This document shows, one piece after another, positions 15,340-22,837 of a stretch of DNA of 64,000 bases. Position 1 is the first letter of the stretch. Every line of letters begins with the position of its first letter. The position numbers and the translations under genes are program-made. This DNA comes from Mycobacterium aquaticum. GTDB lineage: Bacteria > Actinomycetota > Actinomycetes > Mycobacteriales > Mycobacteriaceae. The notes beneath the pieces were generated by a model. The model was given only the letters and a program-made list of their open reading frames with translations. It did not search any database and was not told the DNA's origin. The stretch lies in NCBI RefSeq assembly GCF_002086485.1, contig NZ_MVHF01000002.1, positions 1-64,000 of the forward strand. Reading direction: 5' to 3'.

Positions 15340-16023
15340 TCGGTCCAGACAACATTGGTGACAGACCAGGTCTATGGGGTGATCCGCGACGCGATCCTCA
15401 GCGGCGAGCTTCCTGTGGGGTCAAGGCTGCGGGTGCGCGACATGGCCGCGATGGTCGGAACCAGCGTCATGCCGGTCCGCGAGGCGATCCGCCGCCTTGA
15501 GGAGGCCGGTCTGGCCGAACGGCAACCGCATCGGGGCGCAGTCGTCAAGGGCCTCACCCTCGAGGAGTTGGTGCACGTGTACGACGTGCGCCGCCTCCTC
15601 GAGGTCGAGGCCGCCCGCCTCGGCGCGGAGCGGATCACTGCCGCGGACTGCGACAAGATGCGGACCGAGTACGACCACATGCGCCAAGCCATCGTCGAAG
15701 AAGACGTGCCGGCCTACCTGGACCGGGACGAGGCATTGCTGGCGATCCTCTACGAAGCCTCGGGTAACCCGGTGATCGTCCAGGTGATTCGCACGCTGTG
15801 GCACCAGTGCCGGTCGTACAAGCTGGTCGGGGCGCAGGGCACCTTGGGATCAGCGGGCGACGAAAGCCTGTGGACCTATCAACAGAAGCTGATCGACGCC
15901 GCCGCTGCCAACGATGGGCCGAAGGCGGCCGCGGTCAACTCCGAATCACTTCTCAACGCCACCGACCGCATCCACGCGCTGCTGGCCGCACAAGGCCAAT
16001 CGGAGCCCGCGCCGAAGATGTAG
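15331..16023 (+). CDS. GntR/FadR-family regulator (FCD domain), likely regulator of region C
   Basis: 230 aa. Winged helix at residues 10-75: VYGVIRDAILSGELPVGSRL, then RVRDMAAMVGTSVMPVREAI and AERQPHRGAVV. The rest is an FCD domain with EELVHVYDVRRLLEVEAARL and a DEALLAILYEASGNP metal/ligand segment. There is no Shine-Dalgarno before GTG 15331; the start sits in an operator copy, suggesting a leaderless, autoregulated message. Four related palindromes between 12.8 and 16.2 kb support it controlling the oxidase, DapA-family and transporter genes. The effector is probably a small carboxylic acid. Confidence 0.87.
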   Translation: MVTSVQTTLVTDQVYGVIRDAILSGELPVGSRLRVRDMAAMVGTSVMPVREAIRRLEEAGLAERQPHRGAVVKGLTLEELVHVYDVRRLLEVEAARLGAERITAADCDKMRTEYDHMRQAIVEEDVPAYLDRDEALLAILYEASGNPVIVQVIRTLWHQCRSYKLVGAQGTLGSAGDESLWTYQQKLIDAAAANDGPKAAAVNSESLLNATDRIHALLAAQGQSEPAPKM

Positions 16024-16157
16024 GCCCGGGGGCTGGCCCAAACATATTGATGGCCAGATCATTTCATTGATGGCGTTGCCCGCCGTCGTTGCTGTGCACG
16101 CACGGCCACACCGATGAATCGCCACCGCGGTCACGCTCGAACACCGACAAAATTTTG

Positions 16158-16198
16158 AGTGATCACAGATCTAATCTTGACGGTGATCTGTGATCACA
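16158..16198. promoter_or_regulatory. Two further operator copies (3 and 4) before the small ORF and MFS transporter
   Basis: GGTGATCTGTGATCACA at 16182-16198 differs from the best copy by one base. A weaker copy, AGTGATCACAGATCTAA, lies at 16158-16174. Their centres are 24 bp apart, so dimers could bind in tandem. They sit 62 to 103 bases before the ATG at 16261, in the promoter region of the transporter operon. Confidence 0.62.
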
Positions 16199-16260
16199 TT
16201 TAGAGTGGCAGGCATCACATCCTCCCCAGCCGATGGTCGCCATCACCGCGAAGGAATCAC

Positions 16261-16359
16261 ATGACCACTGCAAATCGGGTCGTCCCGCCGGATTTGACGC
16301 CGGCCCCCGCGCACGCCGCCATCCTCTGCTCGCAGGACACCGTCAAGGAGGCCCGGTGA
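16261..16359 (+). CDS. 32-aa ORF translationally coupled to the MFS transporter
   Basis: ATG 16261 with AAGGA 5 bases upstream opens a 32-codon frame that ends in TGA 16357-16359, overlapping the transporter ATG at 16359 by one base. The product (MTTANRVVPPDLTPAPAHAA, then ILCSQDTVKEAR) has no membrane segment and no motif I recognise. The codons near its end also supply the transporter's AAGGAGG. It may be a leader peptide controlling transporter translation, or a small protein made with it. Its ribosome site and stop/start overlap are seen in the sequence; function is unknown. Confidence 0.5.
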   Translation: MTTANRVVPPDLTPAPAHAAILCSQDTVKEAR

Positions 16360-17708
16360 TGACCGCCGCTCACCCACTCGACGACGCGCCGTTGTCGGCG
16401 TTTCACAAGCGACTCGCGCTCTACGCGTCGGGCGGCCCGTTCCTCGACGGCTATGTGCTGTCCATCATCGGTGTCGCGCTGGTCCAGATCAGCCCCGCAT
16501 TCAACATGTCCACGGCCCAGGAGGGCCTGGTAGGCGCATCGGCGCTGATCGGTATCTTCCTGGGTGCCTTTGTGGGTGGATGGCTCACCGACAAGTTCGG
16601 CCGTCAGGTCCTGTTCACCATCGATCTGGCGCTGATCATCGCCTGCTCCATCGCGCAGTTCTTTGTCGGAGACGTGCTCTGGCTGGTCGTGCTGCGGCTG
16701 CTGATCGGCATGGCCGTCGGTGCGGATTACCCGATCGCCACATCGCTGCTGGCCGAATTCTCGCCACGTAAATGGCGAGGCCCTCTGCTCGGCGCGTTCG
16801 TCGCCATGTGGTTCGTCGGCGCGGTCGCCGCGTATATCGTCGGTGAGATCCTGGTCCACTTCGACGGCGGGTGGCGCTGGATGCTGGCCAGCCCCGCCGT
16901 ACCGGCCATCCTCATCGTGCTGGCCCGGCTGGGCACTCCCGAATCCCCTCGCTGGCTGCTCAAGAAGGGCCGTGTCGACGAAGCGAACGCGGTACTGGTG
17001 AAGGTCTTCGGGCCGGGAGCCTCCGTGGAGGACCTGCCCGAGGAGGTATCGGAGAACCTTCGCATCGGTGCGTTGATCAGAGGTGGTTACGGCAAGCGGA
17101 TGGTCTTCATCACGATCTTCTGGACGTGCTCGATCGTGCCGCTGTTCGCCGTCTACGCATTCGGCCCGAAAATCCTCGGAGCCCTTGGTCTGACCGGCGC
17201 CCTGGCCAACTACGGTTCGGCGTTCATCACCTTGATGTTCCTGGTCGGCTGCATCGTCGGCCTGGTCTTGGTCAACCGCATGGGACGCCGGACGCTGATC
17301 ATCCACAGCTTCGCGTGGGCCGGCCTGGCGTTGCTCCTGCTCGGTCTATTCCCGAACGCTTCGGCGTGGATTGTGTTGGCGCTCTTCGCCGGCTATGCCG
17401 TGACCATCGGTGGCACGCAGATCCTGCAGTGGATCTATCCAAACGAGTTGTTTCCCACCGAAATCCGCGGATCAGCCGTCGGGCTGGCGTCGTCGTTGAG
17501 CCGCATCGGTGCGGCGGTGGGCACGTACCTGGTGCCGGTGTCGCTGGCGCACCTCGGTACCGGAGCCACGATGATCGTCGGTGCGGTGGTCACCTTCATC
17601 GGCGCCGGCGTGTCGATCATGTGGGCGCCCGAGACCCGCGACCTGACCTTGGGAGAATCCTGTGCCGTGAACAGCAAGCCCGCGTCCGCCGTCAAGCGTG
17701 TCGCCTGA
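16359..17708 (+). CDS. MFS transporter, sugar/carboxylate porter type
   Basis: 449 aa with 12 predicted helices. The between-helix-2-and-3 motif GGWLTDKFGRQVLF and its second-half counterpart VLVNRMGRRTL are typical of MFS; PESPRWLLKKGR before the central loop and PNELFPTEIRGSAVG point to the sugar/aromatic-acid porter group. It imports substrate with protons. ATG 16359 follows AAGGAGG by 7 bases and overlaps the small ORF stop. The TIM-barrel isomerase starts 20 bases after its stop. With two operators upstream, it is probably the regulated importer for the compound used by region C. Confidence 0.87.
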   Translation: MTAAHPLDDAPLSAFHKRLALYASGGPFLDGYVLSIIGVALVQISPAFNMSTAQEGLVGASALIGIFLGAFVGGWLTDKFGRQVLFTIDLALIIACSIAQFFVGDVLWLVVLRLLIGMAVGADYPIATSLLAEFSPRKWRGPLLGAFVAMWFVGAVAAYIVGEILVHFDGGWRWMLASPAVPAILIVLARLGTPESPRWLLKKGRVDEANAVLVKVFGPGASVEDLPEEVSENLRIGALIRGGYGKRMVFITIFWTCSIVPLFAVYAFGPKILGALGLTGALANYGSAFITLMFLVGCIVGLVLVNRMGRRTLIIHSFAWAGLALLLLGLFPNASAWIVLALFAGYAVTIGGTQILQWIYPNELFPTEIRGSAVGLASSLSRIGAAVGTYLVPVSLAHLGTGATMIVGAVVTFIGAGVSIMWAPETRDLTLGESCAVNSKPASAVKRVA

Positions 17709-17727
17709 GCGAGAAGGGAACCGCCGA

Positions 17728-18645
17728 ATGTCCGAGACCACGCCGCGCTACCAACTCGGCATGCACACCTACTCGCTGCATCTCAGCGGGCTCGGTGAGA
17801 GCTGGGGATTCGACCATGCGCATGCGTTCGAGAAATCCATCGACCTGCTGCAGCTGATGGACCTGGCCGTGGAATGGCAACTCGACGGTCTGCACATCAC
17901 CAACGTCGATCTCGAGTCGCTCGACGAGACGCGTCTGGCGGAGGTGAAGGCCGCGGCCGAGGCGCACGGCCTCTACCTCGAATACAACGTGTCGTTCGAC
18001 GCGCCGTCGGATCCGCGCGTCAATTCCACTGTGGCCGACGCGCTTCGCAACGCGAAGGCGATGGGTGCCGATCTCGTCAAGTTCAGCCTGGACATCGACC
18101 GGCCGCGGCCGTTGTACGGGACGTGTTTTCACCCCGACGTCATGCGACAGCTGGAAAATCGCCTGGCGGAGTTCAAGGCCAACCTTGAGCTCCTCGATGA
18201 GCTCGGTCTGCAGATCGCGATCGAAAACCATTGCGACACCTACGCGGACGAAGTGGTTTGGCTGGTGCGGCAGTTGGATCACCCGGCAGTCGGGACGTGC
18301 GTCGACACCATCAATTCGTTCGTGGTCCTCGAAGGCCCGGAAGCCTGCATCGAAAAGATGGCTCCCTACGCCAACTGCGTTCACTTCTGCGACAACAAGC
18401 TCGTCGTCGACCCCAACGGCACGCACTGGATCGGTGCGCCCATCGGCCAGGGCGACATCGACTGCGTCAAGGTGCTCGACACCTTGCGAGAACGCTCGAC
18501 TCGACTGCGCCGAGTCACATTCGAGGTCGAGTTCGAGCAGGGGAGTGATCCGATCGAAATCGCCCGCAAGAAAGAGATCCGAGCGTGCGAGGAGAGCATC
18601 AGCTATCTACGCGACGTGCTCGGGGTGGGCGTGCGAAACCGCTGA
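17728..18645 (+). CDS. Sugar phosphate isomerase/epimerase-family TIM barrel (AP endonuclease family 2)
   Basis: 305 aa. The fold is suggested by LQLMDLAVEWQLDGLHI, a central LQIAIENHCDTYADEVVWLV segment (metal-binding Glu and His), GTCVDTINSF, VHFCDNKL and a late FEVEFEQG. These acidic and His residues are the metal ligands of xylose-isomerase-like enzymes. Such proteins interconvert keto sugars, act as dehydratases, or open inositol-type rings. ATG 17728 has GAGAAGGGA upstream, 20 bases after the transporter. It probably acts on the imported compound, but its substrate is unknown. Confidence 0.8.
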   Translation: MSETTPRYQLGMHTYSLHLSGLGESWGFDHAHAFEKSIDLLQLMDLAVEWQLDGLHITNVDLESLDETRLAEVKAAAEAHGLYLEYNVSFDAPSDPRVNSTVADALRNAKAMGADLVKFSLDIDRPRPLYGTCFHPDVMRQLENRLAEFKANLELLDELGLQIAIENHCDTYADEVVWLVRQLDHPAVGTCVDTINSFVVLEGPEACIEKMAPYANCVHFCDNKLVVDPNGTHWIGAPIGQGDIDCVKVLDTLRERSTRLRRVTFEVEFEQGSDPIEIARKKEIRACEESISYLRDVLGVGVRNR

Positions 18646-18664
18646 AACACGCGTGACGGCACCA

Positions 18665-19414
18665 CTAAAAGGTGCTGTACAGGCCTCCGTCGGCGTAGAC
18701 AACTTGGCCGGTGATGTAGGTGTTCTGGCGGCTGGCGAGCCAGGCGACTGGCCGAGCGATCTCATCCGGAGTGGCGGCCCGGCCCAGCGGCAGACGACCG
18801 CTGGAAACGTAGCCGTCGGTGAACCATGGTTGTGCCAGGCGCTCGTCGGTGCACATGGCCGTGCGGACGAAGCCGGGCGCCACTGCGTTGACGAGTACGC
18901 CGCGGCGCGACCATTCTGCGGCCATCGTGCGAGTTGCATTGTCGAGGCCGGCCTTTGACGCGTCATAGGGCAGGCAGCCGATTGCTCCGGCGCGCCCGTG
19001 TATTGATGTGATGTTCACGATGCGGCCGTATCCGTGCTCAAGCATGCGCCGCCCCACGGCAATTGAGAGTTCGATGGGGGCCACGAGGTTGACCGCGAGC
19101 ACTCGCTCGATCTCGGGACGCCTCAGGTCCTCTGCAGGGGTATCGACGCTGACTCCGGCGCAGTTGACGAGCACGTCGAATGGCTTGCCGCACGCTGCCT
19201 CGGCTTCGTCCACCAGCTCATCCATGTCTGCCGCGACGAGGTCTGCGGTGATCAGATGGTCTTCAGCGCCCAACTCAGTGCCGGTGTTGTCAACGCCGAC
19301 GACCGTCATTCCGAGTCCCTTGAGCTCTGTGACGATGGCAGAGCCGATTCCGCCGCTGGATCCCGTGACGAGGGCGACGTCTGAGGCTAGGTTAGAATAA
19401 TCACTGCAGAACAT
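18665..19414 (-). CDS. Short-chain dehydrogenase/reductase (SDR)
   Basis: 249 aa classical SDR. Cofactor loop TGSSGGIG near residue 17, NCAG, catalytic Ser in NITSIHGRAG and YDASK (Tyr, Lys), PGFVRTAM after the active site. The acidic VVGVDNTG end of beta 2 favours NAD. It is divergent from the GntR gene with 52 bases between, where an ATACTAT palindrome lies 6 bases before its start codon; no clear Shine-Dalgarno is visible. Convergent with the isomerase. Role: oxidation or reduction of a hydroxyl in the region D pathway, inferred only from context. Confidence 0.85.
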   Translation of the reverse strand: MFCSDYSNLASDVALVTGSSGGIGSAIVTELKGLGMTVVGVDNTGTELGAEDHLITADLVAADMDELVDEAEAACGKPFDVLVNCAGVSVDTPAEDLRRPEIERVLAVNLVAPIELSIAVGRRMLEHGYGRIVNITSIHGRAGAIGCLPYDASKAGLDNATRTMAAEWSRRGVLVNAVAPGFVRTAMCTDERLAQPWFTDGYVSSGRLPLGRAATPDEIARPVAWLASRQNTYITGQVVYADGGLYSTF

Positions 19415-19419
19415 ACACT

Positions 19420-19428
19420 CATACTATC
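19420..19428. promoter_or_regulatory. Short palindrome ATACTAT, copy 1 (SDR/gntR divergent promoter)
   Basis: CATACTATC; the core ATACTAT is an odd-length palindrome. The same core (ATAGTAT) lies before the 22077 SDR and before the second binding-protein gene. It sits between the divergent SDR and gntR genes, where an autoregulator would bind. The word is short, so chance is possible. Confidence 0.4.
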
Positions 19429-19466
19429 TGTTGGCTGGGCTCGGAATGACCGGTCCGGAGGGGTAA

Positions 19467-20279
19467 ATGTCGATTTCCTGGGACGATGAAGCCATAGAGC
19501 AGGAACGATTGCACGAGCGGGTGGCCCGCAGGATGGCGCGCGACATCGTGTCCGGCCGGCTGCAAGAGGGCGACATCGTGCCTCCTGCTGAAGTGATCGC
19601 GCAGAAGTTCGCGGTGTCACGCACGGTCGGCCGCGAAGTACTGCAGGCGTTGTCCGCCGCCGGGCTGATCGACGTCAAACACGGCCGCAAGTCGACGGTC
19701 GCGCCCGCCAAGGACTGGCGCTTCCTGGAAGACCTTGTGCAGCAGGCTATCTCACGAGAGCAATTGGCAGGCTCGTTGGCTGCCGACCTCTACGAGGTGC
19801 GGCGTCTGGTCGAGATTGCGGCCACCGAGATGTGCGCGGCGCGCGCAAGCGACGAGCAGCTCGACCACATCGTGAGCCTCGCGCAGCGCATGCATGACGA
19901 GGCTGACGACGAGGACGGGCCGCTAGACCTACGTCGCAGGGTCGCTGAGGATCTGGAGTTCCACGGAGCCATCGCTGACGGCTCTGGCAACTTGGTCCTG
20001 GCACGGCTTGTCGCGGACATCCGACGCGAACTGGTCCCCACCTGGGCTGTGGACCAACTGGACCTGAGTGAGGTCCGCGATGTGCACGACGCGCACCTGA
20101 CCATCGCCAAGGCGTTGCGTAAAAGGGACGTGGCGGCGGCTCGACGTGAAATGGCGCGGCATTTGGATTGGTCGATCGGGACAACGCTGCGTCGCGCGCT
20201 GAGCGAGGAGCAACTCGAAGCGGTCGACGACCGCTGGCGGCCGGACTGGCGGACGACCAAAAAGCCCCGGCAACGGTAG
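19467..20279 (+). CDS. GntR/FadR-family regulator of region D (probable)
   Basis: 270 aa. Winged helix at about 15-85: RVARRMARDIVSGRLQEGDI, then AEVIAQKFAVSRTVGREVLQ. The FCD domain follows, with DLYEVRRLVEIAATEMCAAR and DLEFHGAIADGSGNLVLARL, whose His and Asp usually bind a metal. GGAGGGG is just upstream of ATG 19467. It is divergent from an SDR and ends in a strong hairpin (20264-20302). A palindromic word in its own promoter recurs at two other promoters in the region, suggesting these genes and the ABC importer share it as regulator. Confidence 0.86.
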   Translation: MSISWDDEAIEQERLHERVARRMARDIVSGRLQEGDIVPPAEVIAQKFAVSRTVGREVLQALSAAGLIDVKHGRKSTVAPAKDWRFLEDLVQQAISREQLAGSLAADLYEVRRLVEIAATEMCAARASDEQLDHIVSLAQRMHDEADDEDGPLDLRRRVAEDLEFHGAIADGSGNLVLARLVADIRRELVPTWAVDQLDLSEVRDVHDAHLTIAKALRKRDVAAARREMARHLDWSIGTTLRRALSEEQLEAVDDRWRPDWRTTKKPRQR

Positions 20280-20302
20280 CTCAGAGAGACTGTTGCCGGG
20301 GC
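20264..20302. terminator. Hairpin terminator between convergent gntR and ridA
   Basis: GCCCCGGCAAC, a 17-base loop, then GTTGCCGGGGC: a perfect 11-bp GC-rich stem. It overlaps the gntR stop (20277-20279) and ends 18 bases before the convergent ridA stop, so it can terminate both. Confidence 0.75.
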
Positions 20303-20320
20303 CGGTGAAGCGCAGTGCCG

Positions 20321-20695
20321 CTACGGGGCCAGAGCGATGGCGTCGATCTCGACCAGGATGTCGCCGAGGCGCGAGCCCACCGTCGTACGCGCCGGGCGAT
20401 GAGCGCCGAAGCGCTCACCGAAGACGGAATCGAATTCCGCCCAATCCCGTTCGACGTCTTCGAGGTGGACCGTGACCTTGACGATTCTGTCGAGGTCCGA
20501 ACCGGCGGCTTTCAGCACGGCCTGCAAGTTGTCCAGAGTGCGTCGAGTCTGCTCGCCGATGCCAGTGCCGATGACTTCGCCTGTCTGCGGATCGACGGGA
20601 GCCATGCCTGCAGTGAAGACGAAACCTGACGCGACAACGGCCTGCCCGTACGCGCCGGCGGGGCGAGGTGCGAGCGGGGTGCTGATGATGTCCAT
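20321..20695 (-). CDS. RidA family enamine/imine deaminase
   Basis: 124 aa from ATG 20695, with GAGAGGATC upstream. Classic RidA pattern: APRPAGAYGQAVVASGFVF, GEQTRRTLDNLQAVLKAAGS, VKVTVHLEDV, then the substrate-binding arginine in HRPARTTVGSRLG. RidA hydrolyses reactive enamines/imines released by PLP-dependent dehydratases and by oxidases. It lies 20 bases downstream of the D-serine-dehydratase-like gene on the same strand, which is exactly the kind of enzyme whose 2-imino acid products RidA clears. The functional link is therefore strong. Confidence 0.9.
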   Translation of the reverse strand: MDIISTPLAPRPAGAYGQAVVASGFVFTAGMAPVDPQTGEVIGTGIGEQTRRTLDNLQAVLKAAGSDLDRIVKVTVHLEDVERDWAEFDSVFGERFGAHRPARTTVGSRLGDILVEIDAIALAP

Positions 20696-20715
20696 GAATG
20701 ATCCTCTCGGTGGGG

Positions 20716-21978
20716 TTAGAAGTACGTGTGCACGTACCTGACGACGCGGTTCTCGGCGTCGATGACGGGCAGGGCCCGCCATTTGTCCATGGTGGTACAG
20801 GGATGTGAAAGGCCCAGTGCGACAACATCACCGACCGAAAGGCGAAAGTCGGGGGGTATCTCCAGGTAGGCGTGTTGGTCGTTGAGTTCTGTGATGGTGC
20901 CCGACGCGGTGCGCTCGGTACCTGAATGGGGATCGATGACGCGTAGTGGGATCGGCAGTCCCAGGTCGAAGCCGATGTCACGGCGTCCAGCATTGAGGAT
21001 GGCCAGCTGTGCTTCGGGGCGCGAAATCACCTGGGCCCAAACCTCCAACGCCGGCCGCAGGCCTCTACTCCACGAGAAGCTGGGTGAACTCGAGGCGTAG
21101 AAGTCGTGATCATGCAGCAGGTAGCAACCACTGCGCAGCACGGTCGTGACCGGTCGCGTCAGCGCCCAGCCGTGGCTGAGTTCTTCGGCCACAAGATCGA
21201 AGAACGTGCTCCCGCCACAGCTGACGACAAAGGAATCACGGTCGCAATCAAGCATGCCGGCTGCATCCAGTTCTTCGGTGACTGCGCGTAATCGGCGAAG
21301 GTAGGCCGTCACCGCGGTTTCGACTTCAGTCGTCCGCTGCGCGCCAAGTGTCCCTTCATATCCCGCGACGCCGGCAACGGACAGTCCCGCGTCGGCCGCA
21401 GCGCGCGCGACCGTGTGCGCCGACTCGGCGTCACGCACACCCGCTCGGCCGCCCGGATGGCCGATCTCGATGAGTATTCCGACTTGGCTTCCGACTCCGG
21501 CCAGATGTCGTCCGGCCACCTCGGCTCCGGCCACGGAGTCGGTGAACAGATAGAACTCGAACTGCGGATCGTCCTCGAGCTGGCCGCGTATCCACCGCAG
21601 GAACTCGGTATCCAGTGACTCCGTGGCCAATACGAGTCGGCGGGTGCCCCAGGCCCGCGCGTGGCGCAGCTGCGACGGCGACCCGACCGTGAATCCCCAT
21701 GCCCCATGGGACGCCTGCAGTTGCGCGAGCTCCGGCGACATCGCGGTCTTCAGGTGCGGTGCATGCTCGATCCCGAAGCGTTTGCAGACCTCGGCCATCA
21801 GCTCGGCGTTGCCCCGCAATGCGCAATCGTGGATCACTGCGACGGGCCACATGAACCCGCTGGCCAGCACGCTCACTGGCGCCGCATTGAGGTGAGAAGC
21901 GTTGTCGGGCAGTCCTTTGAACAGCGTGTCGGTGCCGACGTGGGCGATGTCGGCATCGCTCGGTAATTGTGCTGTCAA
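20716..21978 (-). CDS. PLP-dependent alanine-racemase-fold enzyme, D-serine dehydratase/D-threonine aldolase-like (amino acid deaminase)
   Basis: 420 aa. The PLP lysine K77 lies in APHLKTAMSPE, the standard position for fold-type III. The metal-binding C-terminal motif LSHPCTTMDKW (His392, Cys394) is diagnostic of the eukaryotic-type D-serine dehydratase and D-threonine aldolase group. Between them GVAGYEGTLGAQRT and GCYLLHDHDFY are also typical. Members act on D-amino acids or beta-hydroxy-D-amino acids. RidA is encoded next, 20 bases downstream. Divergent from an SDR gene across a gap holding an ATAGTAT palindrome. Whether it is a deaminase or aldolase cannot be decided from sequence; the RidA partner favours deamination. 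Confidence 0.86.
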   Translation of the reverse strand: MTAQLPSDADIAHVGTDTLFKGLPDNASHLNAAPVSVLASGFMWPVAVIHDCALRGNAELMAEVCKRFGIEHAPHLKTAMSPELAQLQASHGAWGFTVGSPSQLRHARAWGTRRLVLATESLDTEFLRWIRGQLEDDPQFEFYLFTDSVAGAEVAGRHLAGVGSQVGILIEIGHPGGRAGVRDAESAHTVARAAADAGLSVAGVAGYEGTLGAQRTTEVETAVTAYLRRLRAVTEELDAAGMLDCDRDSFVVSCGGSTFFDLVAEELSHGWALTRPVTTVLRSGCYLLHDHDFYASSSPSFSWSRGLRPALEVWAQVISRPEAQLAILNAGRRDIGFDLGLPIPLRVIDPHSGTERTASGTITELNDQHAYLEIPPDFRLSVGDVVALGLSHPCTTMDKWRALPVIDAENRVVRYVHTYF

Positions 21979-22029
21979 GGCTTCCTCAGCTTCGCTTAGT
22001 AGTCACAGTAGCTTTCACTATCATCATCA

Positions 22030-22038
22030 TATAGTATC
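22030..22038. promoter_or_regulatory. Short palindrome ATAGTAT, copy 2 (PLP enzyme/SDR divergent promoter)
   Basis: TATAGTATC in the 98-base gap between the divergent PLP-enzyme and SDR genes; an ACTATC half-site lies 8 bases to the left (22017-22022). Shares the core with copies at 19420 and 29422. Confidence 0.4.
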
Positions 22039-22076
22039 TCTTTGTCGTACAAATTTAGCCGAAGGAGTTCACATAC

Positions 22077-22829
22077 ATGGCCGACCGACTTGCCCTCGTC
22101 ACCGGCGCCGCCTCCGGGATTGGCCGCGCCAGTGCGCAGGCCCTCGTCGAGGCAGGGTGGCAGGTGGCCTTGGCCGACCGTGATCCCGCTGTGGAACACG
22201 TCGCCTCGGAATTGGGTGCGGTGGGGACGATCCTCGACGTACGGGACACCGCTGCTGTTGACGCTTGGGCGAATTCGCACCAGGGCGCCGTCGCCCTGGT
22301 CAACTCTGCGGGAATCTGCGCCGGCGAGTACCTCATCGATTCCACCGATGAGGACTGGAACACCGTCATGGACATCAACCTGATGGGTTCGGTGCGCGTG
22401 CTGCGGGCCTTTGCTCGCAACCGCGTCGCTGCAGGCGGTGGCGGAGCGGCCATTCTGATCGCGTCGAACAACGCATTCTGGCCGTGCCGCAGTATCAGTC
22501 AGTACTGCGCATCGAAGGCGGCCGTGACGATGCTGGGAAAGACTGCGGCGTCCGAACTCGGCGAGCACCAAATCCGCGTCAATGTCGTGGCTCCCGGCGA
22601 GACCGACACTCCGATGACCCATGAGGCCCTCGAGGACGAGGACGAGATGCGGGAGATCGTCCGGCGTACGCCGCTCGGCCGCATCGGTTATCCCTCTGAT
22701 ATCGGGGCAGCCGTGCGCATGCTGCTATCCCCCGACGCATCGTGGATCACCGGCCAGCTGATCTCGGTCGACGGCGGAATCAGTCTGCGTGGCGAGTCCG
22801 ACCTCAACCCCGTTCACCAGGAAGGCTGA
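22077..22829 (+). CDS. Short-chain dehydrogenase/reductase (SDR)
   Basis: 250 aa classical SDR. TGAASGIG cofactor loop at residues 9-16, NSAG, active-site Ser/Tyr/Lys in ASNNAFWPCRSISQYCASK, then VAPGETDTPMT and the C-terminal GQLISVDGG. The LADRD after beta 2 suggests NAD(H). It is not a close copy of the SDR at 18665. Head of a co-directional run with the U32-like, SMP-30, aldehyde dehydrogenase and S12 genes. It probably oxidises an alcohol intermediate; a beta-hydroxy acid or sugar-acid substrate would suit the lactonase and aldehyde dehydrogenase downstream. Confidence 0.87.
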   Translation: MADRLALVTGAASGIGRASAQALVEAGWQVALADRDPAVEHVASELGAVGTILDVRDTAAVDAWANSHQGAVALVNSAGICAGEYLIDSTDEDWNTVMDINLMGSVRVLRAFARNRVAAGGGGAAILIASNNAFWPCRSISQYCASKAAVTMLGKTAASELGEHQIRVNVVAPGETDTPMTHEALEDEDEMREIVRRTPLGRIGYPSDIGAAVRMLLSPDASWITGQLISVDGGISLRGESDLNPVHQEG

Positions 22830-22837
22830 GTTGACCT

